From Anniella stebbinsi (lineage: Eukaryota; Chordata; Lepidosauria; Squamata; Anniellidae), in the NCBI GenBank assembly GCA_029215795.1, contig JARDYH010000007.1:81417763-81481762 (forward strand): 64,000 bases of DNA, written 5' to 3'. The first letter of the stretch is position 1; each line of letters begins with the position of its first letter. Shown here piece by piece: positions 1 to 12,255 of this stretch. The notes below the pieces were generated by a model. The model did no database searches. It was not told the origin of the DNA and saw only the letters and a list, made by a program, of their open reading frames with translations. The position numbers and the translations under genes are program-made.

Positions 1-1323
1 TCAGCTTGGGGCAATAACAGTTCTCAGGGGCAGTCAACTCAAAGTTCTGGATATAGTAGCAACTATGCTTATGCACCAAGCTCGTTGGGTGGAGCCATGA
101 TTGATGGACAGTCTGCTTTTGCCAGTGAGACCCTAAATAAGGCACCTGGCATGAATACCATAGACCAAGGGATGGCAGCCTTGAAGCTAGGCAGCACTGA
201 TGTAGCAAGCAACGTCCCAAAAGTTGTTGGTTCTGCTGTTGGCAGTGGGTCCATTGCCAGTAATATTGTAGCTTCTAACAGTCTGCCCCCAGCTACCATT
301 GCTCCTCCAAAACCAGCATCTTGGGCTGATATTGCCAGCAAACCTGCAAAACAGCAGCCCAAGCTGAAGACCAAGAACGGCATTGCAGGATCAAGTCTTC
401 CACCGCCCCCCATAAAACACAATATGGATATTGGAACTTGGGATAACAAAGGGCCAGTGGCAAAGAACCCTTCCCAGGCTTTAGTTCAGAATATTGGTCA
501 GCCACCAACCCAAATATCTCCGCAACCAATGGGTCAACCGATGAGTAACAGCCCACCAGCAGTGCAGCCTTCAGGACAACAGCCACAACCTCTGCCGCCT
601 CCACCACCCCAACCAGCTCAGCTGCCAGTGCAGCAACAGGCAGCTCAGCCTGCCCGCTGGGTTGCACCTCGTAATCGTGGCAATGGGTTTGGTCAAAATG
701 GAGTAGATGGTAATGCAGTTGGACAGTCTCAACCCTCTTCTGGTTCTGCCCCTTTGGAGCCACATCCAGTCTTGGAGAAGTTGAGATCCATCAACAATTA
801 TAACCCTAAGGATTTTGACTGGAACCCAAAACATGGTCGGGTTTTCATCATCAAGAGTTATTCTGAGGATGATATCCATCGTTCCATTAAATATAACATC
901 TGGTGCAGTACAGAGCATGGTAATAAGAGACTGGATGCTGCATACCGCTCCATGAACGGAAAAGGTCCCGTTTACTTACTGTTCAGTGTCAACGGCAGTG
1001 GTCATTTCTGCGGAGTTGCAGAAATGAAATCTGCTGTGGACTACAACACATGTGCAGGCGTGTGGTCCCAGGACAAATGGAAGGGACGCTTTGATGTCAG
1101 GTGGATTTTTGTGAAGGACGTTCCCAACAGCCAACTGCGGCACATTCGCCTAGAGAACAATGAGAATAAACCAGTGACCAACTCCAGGGACACTCAGGAG
1201 GTGCCTCTGGAAAAGGCTAAGCAGGTGCTGAAAATTATTGCTACCTACAAGCACACCACTTCCATCTTTGATGACTTCTCACACTATGAGAAACGCCAGG
1301 AGGAGGAGGAAAATGTGAAAAAG
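1..1323 (+). CDS. YTHDF2: YTHDF2, 3' part of the large coding exon (partial, open at the window start)
   Basis: Reading frame 1 is open from base 1 to the splice donor at 1323, 441 codons. YTHDF2 is a cytoplasmic reader that binds N6-methyladenosine in mRNA and recruits deadenylase machinery, so marked transcripts decay. The fragment starts in the disordered N-terminal half, which has a Pro/Gln-rich stretch at about 499-651 typical of the phase-separating DF proteins. It then enters the C-terminal YTH domain (about 835-1239). The three aromatic-cage tryptophans are present at codons 901-903, 1063-1065 and 1078-1080. They match human W432, W486 and W491, and from the first of them to the C-terminus the spacing agrees with the 579-residue human protein. 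The domain is almost identical to human, and linker motifs such as [20 protein letters not shown] favour DF2 over DF1 or DF3. The true start codon is upstream of the window; the Met at 85 is internal. The coding part ends in a Glu-rich helix ([11 protein letters not shown]) and continues in the exon at 15784. Confidence 0.97.
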
Positions 1324-1775
1324 GTAACTTGCCTAACTGCTAGGATTTGGTAGGGAAGAGCAACACATGGGAGCTGAGTGTGGTTGTATGGGATAGAGTT
1401 GACCATGAACACCAGTCCATGTATAAGTTTGAAGGGCGGGGGAATGTCATTGCTCTGTAGCTATACATTGCAGAACTACCATCTGAAATTGCCATCTGAA
1501 TCAGATCCACTGGTTTAGCATACATTTATTGAGAAGCTTGTGTAGCACATAAGTGTATTATATTGGAACACAGATTTTTTTTTTCAAATTGATCTCACAA
1601 GAGGCCTGGAAGAGGGGTGCCTGTAGCCATATGTAACCGGAATGATTATTAAATGTTGAACTATGGTGAAAGTAGCTGTATTTTTGTTTCGCAATCCATA
1701 TGTTTGATATGACTCTTCCATTCTATACTTTAAAAAATGTATGTATCCCGATTGTTATGGCCTTTTGGCTCAAGC

Positions 1776-1781
1776 AATAAA
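1776..1781 (+). promoter_or_regulatory. Candidate intronic poly(A) signal AATAAA
   Basis: A canonical AATAAA sits about 450 bp after the last large coding exon. It is followed by a G/T-containing stretch (GTGCTGAGG ... TTGCTTTTTGAGTGG). Use of this site would yield a short YTHDF2 mRNA whose protein ends in VTCLTARIW. The hexamer is seen; its use is inferred. Chance AATAAA hexamers are common in AT-rich introns. Confidence 0.35.
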
Positions 1782-2151
1782 ATTAACTTGATCTCTAAAG
1801 GATGTGCTGAGGACAGTCTTGCTTTTTGAGTGGCCGATGATTAGAAGGTTCTAATTAATGGAAAGTAGAGGCATAGGCCAGGATCCAAAGAGCTACTTTG
1901 GGTAATATATTGCTGGACTGTTTGACTTTTGAACAGCAGGCCCCCAAGTCATATTTTGCTAATGAAACTGACCTCAGTTTCAGAAGAGGTATGTCATGTG
2001 ACGGGCTGCTGTTTGAGAAACAAGCCCAAACCTCCCTTGGGCATTGTGGAGTTAGTTACGTGGTCCTTTGTATCCAGGCCACTGAGAATACTTTGCATAC
2101 TGTAATGTATTGGTATCTAGTTGACAAAGGACATATGCATTTCCTCCTTTT

Positions 2152-2272
2152 CAGTGAGTTGGATCCAGATTCAACTATGCTTTACTTACATATACTTGGG
2201 TTACTCATGACTAAACTGTCTCAGTGATTTCAATAGGACCTAAGCATGACTTAGTCTGGATTCAACACACTG
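2152..2272. mobile_element. Short MITE-like element with about 20-bp inverted ends
   Basis: The left end CAGTGAGTTGGATCCAGATT and the reverse complement of the right end, CAGTGTGTTGAATCCAGACT, match at 17 of 20 positions. The length is 121 bp. A CAGTG terminus is common in hAT-type elements, but I see no convincing 8-bp target duplication. A distantly similar inverted repeat occurs near 62122-62212. Confidence 0.5.
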
Positions 2273-3869
2273 TAAGCAAATGCAGTTTTCTGGGATTGAT
2301 AACTGAGAAAGATTACTTCCATTCTGTGTTCCAACACAGCAGTCATTTAGGATTTTCTTGTTAAATATTGCATGGGAAAGCTTAACATACATGACAACCT
2401 ATAGGTACCAGCCTGGTCCTGGAACCCTTGTGAGTGATTTTTCTTAGGACTGAAAATTATGACCCCTAATGACTTTTATAGGAATGAGTTGTAGGGCTCC
2501 TAAATTGTCAAAAACACTGAGTAAAGAAGCAAAACTTATTTGGACAAAATATACTTTGGAGATGGTTATGGTGGGGCTACCTATAGAACTAATGCAGAAG
2601 ATGCAGAAAGGAAGCAAAACAGACTTAACACAAGCATATTAATTTGTTTAAAAGAAAGTGGGTACTATATTTGGTGGTTCCACACACTCTTGTGTTAAAA
2701 TTGCAGTACTTTATTAAAATTCAGCTTATATATTAACAGCAATACAAAAGATGTTAAAAGCTGATATGGTTGCTGAAAAGCATGCTTTTAACTTGAAAGG
2801 TCCGGGAATTGCTTTTTCTTTTTGGAGTTGGATTGGTGGGTTCTCAAATGGACAAGTAAAAGCAGAAGAAGATTTCTGTGTCCCTAGAGTATTATCTAAG
2901 CAAAGTGAATTTTTAAAAAGGCAGTACAGTCTTTACGCTCAAGATTGCAAAGTAGGGCTTCAGTCTGTAGCATAGTACATTAAAGGAAGTGGCTTGGTTT
3001 GTGTTCAGTCTTCAGCACATTAGTTTTGAATGCAGCATACATATTATGGGAACTTTGAATAGATGGCTGAAATTTGTATGATTGCTGCCTCTTAGAATCT
3101 CTTTAGTAAGCTGGAGCTGGCTTTCAGTTTGGCTGAATGCTAGCATTTATTAATATTTGTAACCTGTCACAGTGTCTAGCAAGAACCAGTGTTATGTACA
3201 TACACTTTAACCTCTTAACTTTACTACCAGAGAAGTACTGTCATATGCATGACAAAATAAAATTCTGATCATTTTAAATGTCTAGGCATCTGTAAATTGC
3301 ATAAAGTTGATTGGCATGTTATCTTTTGTATTAGAGTTCCTATTTTTAAGAGGTTTTTATTTCCAAAGTTGCAAAAAGATGTTAAGAGAGTTTCTACATC
3401 CTTAGTTCGTAAACCTTTGGTATTTCAATTTGGCTAATATGTAACTTTTTATTGGTTTGGGATTTACCTGTTATTACTTTAACTTCTGTGTAAAAGTAGC
3501 CCTATCATATTGGGGAAAAAACTTGTACTTTCAAGAGTCTTTACATATACAGTATTTTACGGAACAGTAGCATCATGCCAGCAGTTAGAAATTAGGGCTG
3601 TAATCTTAAATTGGGGGATGGCTAATTCCATATGATCAGAGCCCACTTGATTTTTTCCCAACCTTTTGTGGTCTAGTAGTTTATTTTGCTACACAAACTA
3701 ATTCTTTCATGGGTGTTGACGCTTTAGATCATGTAGCTGCAAGAACCTCAGTTTTATGGAGCACATGCGACATCACCTGCAAAATCAAAAAAGATCAAAC
3801 TTTTAACTAGGTCTTGATTAAAATTTGGTACAGTTTAACAGGGCAGATAAGCAATTTAGATCACCAGAA
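2273..3869. other. Unannotated intron sequence
   Basis: AT-rich intronic DNA. I recognise no exon, RNA gene or repeat here. The ORF at 2751-2975 shows no recognisable protein features. Confidence 0.5.
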
Positions 3870-4079
3870 TATAGGAAGCTGCTATCCTTTATATGAGGTC
3901 AGACTATTTGTTTATCTAGCCCAGTATTGTCTATTCTGACTAGCAGCAGATATCCACAGTCTTCTTTCAAAAAACTTCTCCATCATCTATTCCCTATTCT
4001 TTAATTGCTGATGCCACGGTTTGAGCCTAGCATGTTCTGCTTGTAAAGGGTGTGCTTTACCACTGAGCTGGGGCCCATA
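3870..4079 (-). mobile_element. tRNA-Ala-like SINE, minus strand
   Basis: The right end, read on the minus strand, gives CCAGCTCAGTGGTAAAGCAC (box A-like), then a degenerate box B (AGGCTCAAACC). This is a tRNA-derived pol III promoter head. The body (GAAGCTGCTATCC, TCTAGCCCAGTATTGTC) is shared with the better preserved copy at 20791-20978. This copy is diverged. Confidence 0.7.
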
Positions 4080-6554
4080 AGCCTTACAAGGACACAGGCT
4101 GCCAGTTGGCCATCTCTGCCTAAAACAACCTACTTGGAAGTAGCTTCCACCAACATCAATGGGATTTGGTTTTGTCATGGTGTGGGGCAAGATGCATATT
4201 ACTTTGTTCTTATTAGCTAAAATATTTGAAATGTGTTCAAATTCTGACACAGCTACAGTCTTGGTTCTGCTTTGCTAGTGTGACTATATATCCTCTTCTG
4301 TTCCTTAAAAATCTATTTAACAAAGTCTCTGATTAAACTGCTGCTAGTCAACACGTTGGTCTTGTTTCAGTGAGCTGGTGCAAATTGCTTCCACAGACTT
4401 TGTCACTAGCTGTTGAATAAAGGAACTTCTGTATTTGCTTTATTACAAATGTCTGTGTAGCATGTTTAAATTGTTGCATAATGGCAAATGAACATTTGGC
4501 GTGAGATGGATTATACTGGCATTGGAATGGCCACAGGTTATAGCCAACACACAAACTGAGGATATAACTTCTTTAGCCATTTATAGGATCATATTGGGTC
4601 TATTTCCTTAGCGCTCTGAATTTTGCGTAAGCAAAGCATGTACTACTTAAGCTTTAAGGATTTACATTCTGCAGTGTTTTGCTGTCCAGAAAGGCATTTG
4701 AATAATGTAAATCAGTCCAGTCAGGGTCAACAGGTAAGTATCAAGCTGAGCTAGGTGTTGAGAGACTAGTATTTCAAAATGTGAGTGTGGGACCTTTGGT
4801 TAAACCCATTCTTATAAAACAATCAAACAAACAAACACCACACCCTCTTTTTAATCATCCAAGTCTTGTAAAACATCAATACTGATCAAGTTCCTGACAT
4901 TAATTATTCCCTACACCCCAGCATTAGATTTGTTACTCACAAAATACTTCACAGTTTTAAGTATGGGTAGCTAAACTTTGGAGCAAATTTTGAATAGTTT
5001 GCAGCTGCTACTCTTCCTGATCCAGAACAGATCTATAGAGAGAATACATGTCTTAAGATGCTGGAAAATATAACTTTCAATAATTTTTTAAAAGGTTATT
5101 TTCTAGTAACTTGAGACGTGTTCTTTATTTATTGAAAATAAAGATACATTTTCCAACAAATTGAGAGGGTTTCTCTCTGTAGATCTGTGGTGGATATTTT
5201 CTAAGTTGTGTACATTCCCTGATTCAAAACAGATATAGGCCATTGTAATATTACCTTAATCATAACTTGTGCAAAAGGATGGTGTCGATACACTAATTGT
5301 ATGTGTTACATTGGCATCTTGCCTAGTACTCTTTAACATTTCACAGAATGTGAGAGTGACTGAACTGTCAAAAAGCATGATTCATTAAGCTTGGGCTTGC
5401 TAATTTGAGTGATTGGTTTACCGCCTTGTAACAGGCATTCATTTTTCCCTCTGCTAATGTTGGAGGGTGAGCAGCCTAGAGGAAAAACTTAGTGTGGCAA
5501 AGCTTTTATAGCTTTAGCAATTACATAGGTGCTTAAAAAAAGCAGGTGTAGAGCTAGGGGAGCTGTTTATTTGCTAATTTCTCTCAACCTTTTGCATAAA
5601 TATTCTCCAGATGCCTAACAAGACTTTGCAACCAATCAGTATAAATCAGTAAAATAGCACAAGATGGCAAACAGAATAAATAGGGAAGAGAAAAACCAGA
5701 TGTTGTCTATCAAACCATGCAGAATTCTAGTCTTCAAGCAGGACACCCCCCCACCCCCCCCAATAGTTTGTTCTTGGTCCTTAAGCTAGTTACTATGGGT
5801 ACCAATTGGTGCTAGATTTAAAGAGCTGCCTCTTCATCCTTGAATAATACAGACTTTATCCAAGTCAGTCTTACTATCTGTTTTTGCAAACGGGAAGCAG
5901 GCAAATTTCAGAATCTAATAAAGTCTTATTAGAGTTCAGAATGCTCATTGTTCCATTCCTGATCTTGTGATGTCAATACTGGTTGCTTCAATCGCCTTAA
6001 AGCCACCAAGAAACCCCGCCCCCCCCTAGTATGCTTGCAAGGCAAACCTTCCCCCACCTTGGCAGTGGGTATGCCTTCCCTACCTCCAGGGTTTTTTTGG
6101 GGACAGGGCACCTTTTCCTTACCCCTTTTAAAGTCAGTAGAATGTGTCGTTCCATTGACTTTAATGGGCAGGTAGGAGGGGGACCAAAGTTCATTGTCAA
6201 AAAAAATGGCTGAGGAAGGACAAGAAAAGAGAATCCAGAGGAGGGGGGCACACCTAATATTTTAGCCCCACTGCAACTTTAGATAATGCATGGGGCACTT
6301 TTTGAAAATGTCAAAGGTGCCTGAAGGCCAGAAATATTGCCTACCCCTATCTTAAAGAGTTGATGATCTTGTCCATTTTTGTTTGTCCTGGTAAAACTTC
6401 AAAAGTAAAGTCACACGAGTTGCTAATAGAGGGCTATTCCAAGACTAATTAGATAAGATGCAGGTGATGCATTCTCCCAGTGTTTTTAAAACTGAAAAAT
6501 AACCTTGGAGACAGTGATTGGGAGAATCAGAGCAGTGGGACTGAGGACAGCTGC
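4080..6554. other. Unannotated intron sequence with minor low-complexity tracts
   Basis: I see no gene or confidently classed repeat. A C-rich run lies at 5745-5761. A GC-richer patch at about 5995-6360 looks like an old repeat remnant but I cannot class it. Confidence 0.45.

Positions 6555-6585
<31 letters not shown>
6555..6585. repeat. (TTA)n microsatellite
   Basis: About ten TTA/TAT units run without interruption and then continue as TTTATATCCTGCC. That resembles the 3' tail of a LINE or SINE on the minus strand. Confidence 0.85.
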
Positions 6586-7033
6586 TATATCCTGCCTTTT
6601 TCCCAGGAATCAAGATTAACCTGCCTCTTGGTTTGTTCAAGGATTAGATTAGAAGTTACAGAATAGCTATGTGAACAGTCTCCTGATGTTTCTAAATTGA
6701 AAAGTAGCTGTGAAAGTTCTATCTTTTTACCCTTCAGGAAGAAAAGCAGTTTAGGGAGATTAGAGTAGAGAAATGCAACGAAGGGAAAGGGTAAGCAACA
6801 TTCTTGCCCTGCCATTAGTTTTTCTCAGCTCAGATAGCCAACCTTTTGTGACTGTTTTCCATTTTTGAAAAAAGTCTGATTTTTATAAATCTTCTGTGTG
6901 ATGTTCCAGTTGGGTCCATGGACAACACAGGAATGCAGGTCATCTCTTGAGTAAAGGGAATGAAGAAAGTCATGAAGAAAAGCATAAACAGAACAGTGAA
7001 ACCACAACACATTTTAGAAATGAAAATAACGTA

Positions 7034-7200
7034 AGAGAGCTAGTGTAATGTAGTGGCTAGAGTTGACTCGGCCTGGAGAGATAAGTTTGTATCGTTCCTT
7101 GCCCATGAAGTTCGTTGGGTGGCCTTGCCAGTCACTCAACCTAAACTACCCCATTGTTGTAAAGATAAAGTGGGAATAACAGCCATGTTATTGTATTTTT
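7034..7200 (+). mobile_element. tRNA-derived SINE, plus strand (diverged)
   Basis: A head like TGTAGTGGCTAGAGTTG is followed by the conserved body motif CCAGTCACTCAACCTAAACTACC, near the CCAGTCACTGACTCTCAACC of the copy at 34524. This is the same family as 14517, 28994, 29947 and 34524. Confidence 0.65.
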
Positions 7201-7203
7201 TAG

Positions 7204-7690
7204 TTTGGAAACTTTCATGATGTCTTTTAAAGAAAAAACAATCCGAAGGCAGGCCACAATAAAACAAAAATAATAATAATACAAAAACAAATGTCAATAA
7301 CTAAAATTTAACACTTTTAAATTAAAGGTCAGCATAAAACAGAAGAAAACAAGCACAGAATCACCATGCCCCTAACTATTCTAAAATAAGTATAAAACAG
7401 GACTTAACTGGAAGAGAATAGCTAGGGGGACAAACATACTTCTTGAGGAAGGGCGTTCCAGAGATAAAGGGCTCCCACTGAAAAGGCTTTATCTCACGTT
7501 TGTAGCTACTGGTGGGTCTGAGCCGGGTCTTTATGGCAGGCGTTAAGGTCCAGGCAGACTCCTATGGGTGTTGATGATTCTTCAAATAACTTTGTCCAAA
7601 ATCATTCAGGCCTTCAAAGATTAATATCTGCATTGGGCTTATAAGTGAATAGGGAGCTAGCACAGCTGATATAAAATTAGTATGATTTGT
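7204..7690 (-). mobile_element. L2-like LINE 3' fragment, minus strand
   Basis: Motifs such as GGGCGTTCCAGAGAT and CCACTGAAAAGGC correspond to the WN(D/G)LP...TRERAFSVV end of L2-like ORF2 read in reverse. AT-rich 3' UTR lies at the low-coordinate end. Strongly decayed. Confidence 0.55.
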
Positions 7691-9209
7691 TCCACTGGGT
7701 TAGAGACAAATGCAGGTCATTTCATTTACCTGTTTTGCTTACCGCAGTTTGAATCTGAATATTCTGCAGCTTCTCTTCCCCTTTATTAACTCATTGTTTT
7801 GACCATGACCAATATTGTTTGTCCAATATAGAACTAAAATACTGTGCACGGAAAACTGTAGTAATACTTCCAGTGCTTAAAAGTTTTATAAACAGCATCT
7901 CCTTAGGGTAACCTTTCACTTAGGGGAAAATAACCTGCACAAAGTTTGTGAAAGATAAATTTGTAAGTGCGTTGATGAGGTTTTATTTAAGAGGTATAGG
8001 AGCCATTGTTCTAGCTAGATGTTTAGTTTATCTACATGATGGTCATTTGCCATACATTGGCTTTGTATCCAGAGGTGTTTGTGTGGGTGGGAAACACTTC
8101 CCTTTACACAAGATGGAGCTTCTGATGGCACTCCATCCACTACAGGCCATCTCCCTCAAGCTTCTTCTAAGGATTGGCCAGCTCAGACACTATAGGATAT
8201 GATGTGGGGTCTGCAGTGGGTAGGGCTTGTTGGCAAAAAAAGAAGTGTTTTCCACTTGAGCAACTGCACCTTTGGATGAAAGCCATAGGCTTAATTCACC
8301 AATAATACACAAACCATGGTTTGGGTCTCAGGGCTATGCCTTGGGTTCACACATTTCCCTTCCATGCTCAGGGAAGGAAATCTATGGTTTCTGAAACCAT
8401 AGTAGTTTTCAAATTCTGGTTTGGAGGCAAAATATCACCTGCCCAGTTTTGGATATCATGGCAAAATGATGGTTTTCTTCAACAAAGAAGTGGGGGGAGT
8501 AAATTGGAGCATGTAAGCTCAACCTCAAACTAGAATCCCAACAGCTAAAACATAATTTACATGTTGACCAAGTTGCTATGTTAGTTGAACAGTGCAATTA
8601 TCACAACAAGATGACTGACAAATCTATAGGGCCTATATGTTTATCTTGTCCTCAAAATATAGGCAGATGCATTGTAGTTTGGCCTCCGGTATGTGGTCTG
8701 CATTGGTTTGCATTGATAGTGTACATGCCTTCTCTCTTCTGGAAGAGGAGAACTCTTGTGTACATCAGTAGCAGGTTTGGGAAAATTGCAAGTGATTTGT
8801 GCAACACTGTTTGTTTTCAACGCTATTCTCAGAGCAATAAAAGCTAATAAAACTGCGTTCTAGGTGTTATATGACTGACAAGGTTTATTCAAATTATGGT
8901 AAATTTATCAACTCATAAGATGACTTTATCAGGAATAAACGTTTTACACAGTGCTTCAAAGACTGTTACGCCTAATACATAATAGAACTTTCAAGCTGAC
9001 TTGGATATTTATGATAACTACAATCAGTTTGCACAAAAAAATTGAATCTACTTTTGGAGTGGTGTACTGTGTCAATTTCAGCATTTAAACTGGATTGGCA
9101 GAGCTTGGCCAGTAATCCATGCCTGGATAAACTCTTGAACAAATTCTTGCCATGTGTTGTACATGAGACTGCCTTTGAAGACCTCTCAGAAATTTCAGCT
9201 GGTACGAAA
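7691..9209. other. Unannotated intron sequence
   Basis: No exon or RNA gene is recognised. Around 8290-8570 are short inverted motifs (AAACCATGGTTTGGG, GGTTTCTGAAACC) that suggest a decayed MITE. An AATAAA occurs near 8836 with no other support for a transcript end. Confidence 0.4.
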
Positions 9210-9645
9210 TACAGTTGTCAGGATACTAGCTAGGGCTGGCTATAGGGGAACATACCTTGCCCTTACAGAGGCTGTCAGCTCATTTCAGGCAAAATTCAAA
9301 GTCCTAGTTGTTGCTCATAAATGCTAAATATTTGGGACATAGCTACTTGATTGGCTATCTTCTTCCAAATGCCCAAAACTTTTACTTATAATTGTCGCTG
9401 CCCTTTTTTCCGGATCCCCCACCATCTGAAATAAGGGTGGATGGTGACTAGGGAGAGGCCCTCTTTGGTCTTGGAACTTTATATGGAATGTTCTCCCCAG
9501 AGAAGCTTTCTTGGCTCCAACATTGATGCCATTTTCAGCACCAGATGAAGATTTCTTAAAATAGCGACCAAGAATTCAAACATATTAATAGCTGTTTTTA
9601 ATCTCCCCATAACATACAAGTTTTTATTTGTTGTATGCTGCCCTT
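9210..9645 (+). mobile_element. Degraded L2-like LINE ORF2 C-terminal fragment
   Basis: Broken reading frames resemble the L2-like tail: FKVLVVAHK, then GPLWSWNFIWNVLPREAFLAPT, matching the WNxLP...LAPTL pattern of the intact copy at 10815-12248. Stops and frameshifts are frequent, so it is old. Confidence 0.6.
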
Positions 9646-10110
9646 AGAGTCTTGCATTTGAGTTGTGACCAATAAGCAAATACTCCTCAGAACCAGCTTC
9701 ATATCTTCAGGAGAGCATAATTCTGAAATATCTTCAGCCTTGTTAAACTCAATGGGTACAGAATAAAATCCTAACTTTAACTGAAATAAAACCTTGTAGG
9801 ATTGGCATTTGTAAGTTGATTATATAAATGATGCGTGTTTGCAAGGTGCAGGCCATCAGTCTGCCAAAAGATGCTCATGGGTGGTATGGAACAGAGCAAG
9901 ACACATAAGCCTCATTTAGTACTAGTCGTCCAGTTTCATTGATGCTAAAGGACAAATAGGATGACACTCTAAACATTTTTGCTACTTTGAACACATTCTC
10001 AGAATGGGTTATCTGGACTAAAATATGTACTTTAATTTTTTTTATGTTGGTTAGTGGGTTGGCAAGCCTAATGTCCTAGATGCTACCAATGGCTGGTTAT
10101 AACCATAAGC

Positions 10111-10650
10111 TATTATTATTTATTATTATTTATTGCATTTATATATCGCCCTATAGCCGAAGTTCTCTGGGCGGTTTACAAAAGTTAAAAACATTAAACA
10201 TTAAATATCCAATCTACAAAATTTAAAAACCATAAAAAGCATAAAAACAGATTATAAATACCATATCCATTTAAAACAACTATTCTCGGTCAAACAACAA
10301 CAACAAAAACTCTCAACATATGCTGTTAAACGCCTGGGAGAAGAGAAAAATCTTGATGTGGCGCCGAAAAGATAACAATGTTGGCACCAGGTGAGCTCCG
10401 TTGGGGAGATCATTCCATAATTGGTGGGCCACCACTGAAAAGGCCCTCTCCCTTGTTGGCATCCTCCGAGATTCCCTCGGAGTAGTCACTCGGAGGAGGA
10501 CCTTGGATGTTGAGTGTAGTGTACAGGTAGGATCGTGTCGGGAGAGGCGTTCTGTCAGGTACTGTGGTCCCAAGCTGTGTAAGGCTTTGTAGGTTAAAAC
10601 CAGCACCTTGAATCGGGCTCAGAAACATACAGGCAGCCAATGCAAGCTAT
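10111..10650 (-). mobile_element. L2-like LINE, 5'-truncated 3' end, minus strand
   Basis: A (TTA)n-type tail at 10111 is followed by a 3' UTR with the CGCCCTATAGCCGAAG motif. Then comes an antisense ORF (10606 to 10313) ending the LINE protein: VLTYKALHSLGPQYLTERLS, RERAFSVVAHQLWNDLP, LLSFRRHIK. It aligns closely with the C-terminus of the plus-strand copy at 10815-12248, so the two form a head-to-head inverted pair. Confidence 0.85.
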
Positions 10651-10814
10651 AAACTGTGACTGTGCTAGGCTGGCTGTGATTGGTTGATGAATGGAATGTA
10701 TGGATTTTTGAATGGTTGAGGGTATGTTTGAGTTGTGAGTGGGTGTTGAAGAGTGTGTGCATAGATCTGGTGTGGTAAGGATGTGCTTGGGAAACTCTCA
10801 CACAGAGACCCATG

Positions 10815-12248
10815 GAGGTGATACCTTTATTTATGGTACGGAAACAGCCTTGGTCGCCCTGTATGATGACCTATGTCGGGAAAAAGACAGGGGGAGTGTG
10901 ACTCTGTTGATTCTCTTTGATCTCTCAGTGGCTTTTGATACCATCGACCATGGTATCCTTCTGGGACAACTGGCTGAGTTGGGAGTGGGAGGCACTGCAC
11001 TGCAGTGGTTCCGCTCCTACTTGGTGGGTCGGCTCCAGAAGGTGGTGCTTGGGGAACATTGCTTGGCCCCGTGGATTCTCCAGTATGGGGTTCCGCAGGG
11101 GTCAGTTTTGTCCCCCATGCTGTTCAACATCTACATGAAACCGTTGAGTGCAGTCATCCGGAGTTTTGGAGTGCGTTGTCATCAGTACGCTGATGACACA
11201 CAGCTCTATTTCTCCTTTTCATCTTCATCAGGTGAGGCTGTGGATGTGCTGAACCAGTGCCTGGCTGCGACAATGGACTGGATGAGGGCTAATAAACTGA
11301 AACTCAATGCAGACAAGACTGAGACGCTGTTAGTGGATGGTTCCGCTGACCGGATGGAGGGTGTTCAACCTGTTCCGGATGGGGTTGCACTCCCCTTGAA
11401 GGAGCGGGTTCGTAGCTTGGGGGTTCTCCTAGAACCATCTCTGTCACTTGAGGCGCAGGTGGCCTCAGTGGCACGGAGTGCCTTCTACCAACTTCGGTTG
11501 GTGGCCCAGCTACGTCCCTATCTGGACAGGGATAACCTGGCTTCAGTTGTCCATGCTCTGGTAACCTCCAAGTTAGATTACTGCAATGCACTCTATGTGG
11601 GGCTGCCTTTGAAGGTGGTTTGGAAGCTGCAGCTTGTGCAAAATGCAGCGGCCAGATTGATAACTGGAACCAGTAGGTTCGAACATATAAGACCTACTCT
11701 AGCCCGCTTGCATTGGCTGCCTGTATGTTTCCGAACCCGGTTCAAGGTGCTGGTTTTAACCTATAAAGCCTTACACGGCTTGGGACCACAATACCTGATG
11801 GAACGCCTTTCCCGACATGAACCTACCAGAACACTACGTTCAACATCTAAGGCCCTCCTCCGAGTGCCTCCTCCGAGGGAAGCTCGGAGGTCAGCAACAA
11901 GAGAGAGGGCCTTCTCTGTGGTGGCTCCCCAATTGTGGAACGATCTCCCCGACGAGGCCCGCCTGGCTCCAACATTGTTATCTTTTCGGCGCCAGGTCAA
12001 GACTTTCCTCTTCTCTCAGGCATTTGGCAATATCTGAGGAGCCTGGGTTTATTTTGTTTTGTTTTTGTAGTTTTTTGAAGTGTTGAAGCGGTTTTTAAAT
12101 GTACAGATTGTGTGTATGTTGTATGTTTCTGCTGTTTTAATTTTTGTATATTGTTTTTAATTGTTTTTAATCCTATGTAAACTGCCCAGAAAGCTTCGGC
12201 TATGGGGCGGTATACAAATGTAATAAATAAATAAATAAATAAATAAAT
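10815..12248 (+). mobile_element. L2-like non-LTR retrotransposon, 5'-truncated, with reverse transcriptase ORF
   Basis: The ORF is open to a stop at 12035-12037 and encodes the RT half of a LINE ORF2. Visible motifs are DLSVAFDTIDH (palm), GVPQGSVLSPMLFNIY, the catalytic YADDTQLYFSF (YADD at 11186-11197) and the thumb region ANKLKLNADKTE. The C-terminal segment LQLVQNAAARLITGT ... LHWLPVCFRTRFKVLVLTYK ... WNDLP is typical of the L2/CR1 group. The 3' UTR ends in a GAAAGCTTCGGCTATGGGGC motif and a (TAAA)n tail. No endonuclease domain is joined to it, so it is a dead truncated copy. The nominal start at 10739 lies outside the element and is not meaningful. An L2-like lineage is my reading; formal clade assignment needs a tree. 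Confidence 0.9.
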
Positions 12249-12255
12249 TATTCCA

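Noticed and set aside
293..918. Minus-strand ORFs opposite YTHDF2
   Set aside because: They are shadows of the coding exon with no recognisable protein.
85..1353. A free-standing 422-residue gene starting at Met 85
   Set aside because: The same frame is open from base 1 and matches YTHDF2 upstream of that Met; the last nine residues are intron read-through past the GT donor at 1324.
10739..12037. A 432-residue host gene
   Set aside because: It contains RT motifs and is part of a truncated L2-like LINE; its first codons lie outside the element.
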